This document shows, piece by piece, positions 5,716-6,835 of a DNA stretch of 6,835 bases (position 1 is its first letter; the number at the start of each line of letters is the position of its first letter). Source of the stretch: Limnochordia bacterium (GTDB lineage Bacteria; Bacillota; Limnochordia; Darwinibacteriales; SLO01); assembly GCA_007132635.1 (NCBI GenBank), contig SLOG01000179.1, positions 1 through 6,835 of the forward strand, read 5' to 3'. Made by a program: the position numbers and the translations under genes. The notes beneath the pieces are model-generated. The model had not been told where the DNA came from. It did no database searches and saw nothing but the letters and a program-made list of their open reading frames with translations.

Positions 5716-6835
5716 CCAACCAACACCCTCTAAGGAGGGTGTCTACCTTGACGCCAGCGCCACGACACCCGTCGATCCTCTCGTTTTGGCAGCCATGGAA
5801 CCGTACTGGGCAGAGACCTTTGCCAACCCCTCCGCCCCTCATGCGTGGGGTGCTGCGGTTGAACAGCGTATCCAGCAGTGCCGCGGGTTCTTGGCACAGC
5901 GCTGGGGCTGCGAACCCCAAGGCGTGATCTTCACATCCGGCGGAACAGAAGCCAACAACCTCGCCCTGCAGGGCAGCGCTGGTCTGTACCTTGAGGGACA
6001 GCACGCCGTCACAACGGCGGTCGAGCACCCGTCCGTCCTGCGAGTGATGGAGTATCTGGAGGCAGCAGCAGGCTGGCGGGTGACCGTCCTTCCCGTGGAA
6101 CAGGACGGGACTGTCACCCCCGAGGCTGTCGAAGCAGCGCTAGAACCCTCAACACGTCTGGTCAGCATCATGCAGGTCAACAACGAAATCGGCAGCATCA
6201 ATCCGGTGGCAGCCATCGGGGAGTGCATTCAAGTGGTCAACCAGAAGCGGCCCCGCAGCCACCGTATCCGCTTCCATGTGGATGCGGTGCAGGCGGCCGG
6301 CAAGCTGCCGCTGCCTACGCCGGCCGAGGGCGTCGATCTGCTGTCCATCAGCAGCCATAAAATCGGCGGGCCCAAAGGAGCCGGGATGCTCTTGAGCCGC
6401 ACCGGCATTAACCTACAGCCCCTCCTTCTGGGGGGTGGGCAGGAAGGCGGCCTGCGCTCGGGAACCGAAAACGTGCCGGGGATCGTCGGCCTGACAAAGG
6501 CTTTCCAAATCGTGGAGGAACGGCGGGAAACGCGCGCGGCCCACCTGCAGCACGCTAAAATGATGTTGGGCAAGATCGTCCGGGCCATACCCGAATCTGC
6601 ATTCAACAGCCCGGCCAACGGAGCTCCCCACATCCTGAACGTCAGATTTCGCGGCGTACCCGCCGAGGTCTTGGTACACTACCTCGAGCAGGAAGGCATT
6701 ATGGTCTCCGTGGGTGCTGCCTGCTCAACCCGCGACCAGTCCGTCAGCCATGTCCTGGCTGCCATTGGCTGCAGTGTCGACGATGCCCAGACATCCATCC
6801 GCATGAGTTTCACAGCAGATGTGACGAACTCGCAG
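5702..6835 (+). CDS. Cysteine desulfurase (IscS/NifS class), C-terminus beyond window
   Basis: PLP enzyme that removes sulfur from L-cysteine, giving alanine and an enzyme-bound persulfide used for Fe-S clusters, thiolated tRNA or thiamine. The frame is open from ATG 5702 to the right edge: 378 codons, close to the usual 380-400, so only a short tail is missing. Features: YLDASATTP at 15-23; TSGGTEANN (78-86); His109 in VEHPSV, which stacks on PLP; NNEIG (160-164); Asp194 and Gln197 in HVDAVQ; PLP lysine Lys220 in SSHK; LRSGTENVPG (251-260); and catalytic Cys341 in GAACST followed by RDQSVSHVL, a class I-type loop. Most relatives begin right at the YLD strand, whereas this one has an extra polar leader of about 13 residues; ATG 5702 or 5705 is the only option because an in-frame stop lies at 5687. 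It overlaps the preceding gene by 14 nt, indicating coupled translation. In related genomes such a gene is often followed by thiI or mnmA, which cannot be seen here. Confidence 0.94.
   Translation, partial: MMNSNQPTPSKEGVYLDASATTPVDPLVLAAMEPYWAETFANPSAPHAWGAAVEQRIQQCRGFLAQRWGCEPQGVIFTSGGTEANNLALQGSAGLYLEGQHAVTTAVEHPSVLRVMEYLEAAAGWRVTVLPVEQDGTVTPEAVEAALEPSTRLVSIMQVNNEIGSINPVAAIGECIQVVNQKRPRSHRIRFHVDAVQAAGKLPLPTPAEGVDLLSISSHKIGGPKGAGMLLSRTGINLQPLLLGGGQEGGLRSGTENVPGIVGLTKAFQIVEERRETRAAHLQHAKMMLGKIVRAIPESAFNSPANGAPHILNVRFRGVPAEVLVHYLEQEGIMVSVGAACSTRDQSVSHVLAAIGCSVDDAQTSIRMSFTADVTNSQ
5723..5742 (+). other. Perfect 8-bp inverted repeat (hairpin) at the start of the desulfurase gene
   Basis: ACACCCTC (5723-5730) and GAGGGTGT (5735-5742) are exact reverse complements separated by TAAG. 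The repeat begins 7 nt after the stop of the SpoIID-domain gene and lies within codons 8-14 of the desulfurase. No T-tract follows, so it is not a standard intrinsic terminator. The loop and right arm contain AAGGAGG (5732-5738), a full Shine-Dalgarno-like core without a usable in-frame start after it. Confidence 0.6.

Noticed and set aside
5723..5742. Intrinsic terminator after the SpoIID-domain gene
   Set aside because: The stem is perfect but no T-tract follows it, and it sits inside the downstream coding region.
5739..5927. Small plus-strand frame starting with GTG directly after AAGGAGG
   Set aside because: The GTG abuts the Shine-Dalgarno-like core with no spacing, the frame is out of phase with the cysteine desulfurase, and the product has no family resemblance.
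315..6774. High frequency of the palindrome CTGCAG (17 copies counted by eye, about 2 expected from base composition)
   Set aside because: Fifteen of the copies encode in-frame Leu-Gln as CTG-CAG, so preferred codons and the helix- and leucine-rich proteins explain the excess better than a recognition or uptake signal.

Overview
The window looks like chromosomal DNA from a GC-rich, probably spore-forming Bacillota bacterium. That is inference: the SpoIID/LytB domain, the SigA-type promoter, the strong purine-rich ribosome sites and the ABC-2 'membrane_6' exporter set fit such a host, but no RNA gene or other marker fixes the lineage. Coding density is very high. I see no RNA gene, mobile element, CRISPR array or long repeat, and no gene-free stretch over 300 bases.

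Left half (1-3678), minus strand: an apparent four-gene operon read right to left. It encodes an imidazolonepropionase/Xaa-Pro-dipeptidase-like amidohydrolase (3678-2491), an ABC ATPase (2456-1473), an ABC-2 permease (1476-640) and a second ABC-2 permease (635 to the left edge, C-terminus cut off). The 34-nt gap, the 4-nt stop/start overlap and the 4-nt gap indicate co-transcription and translational coupling. A good SigA-like promoter (TTGACC-17 nt-TAAAAC) lies just upstream of the amidohydrolase. ATPase plus two permeases is the usual composition of the COG4586/COG4587/COG3694 exporter family, whose substrate is generally unknown.

Divergent intergenic region (3679-3819, 141 nt): holds the minus-strand promoter and a strong ribosome site for the rightward gene. 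I found no convincing rightward promoter.

Right half (3820-6835), plus strand: a 631-residue exported protein with a signal peptide, about five TPR-like repeats, a proline-rich linker and a C-terminal SpoIID/LytB peptidoglycan-cleaving domain. It overlaps by 14 nt a class I (IscS/NifS-type) cysteine desulfurase whose last few residues lie beyond the right edge. A perfect 8-bp hairpin sits at the start of the desulfurase reading frame.

No radically new system is evident. The points most worth a second look are the hydrolase-exporter operon, the cysteine-free TPR-SpoIID protein and the hairpin at the spoIID-like/desulfurase junction.
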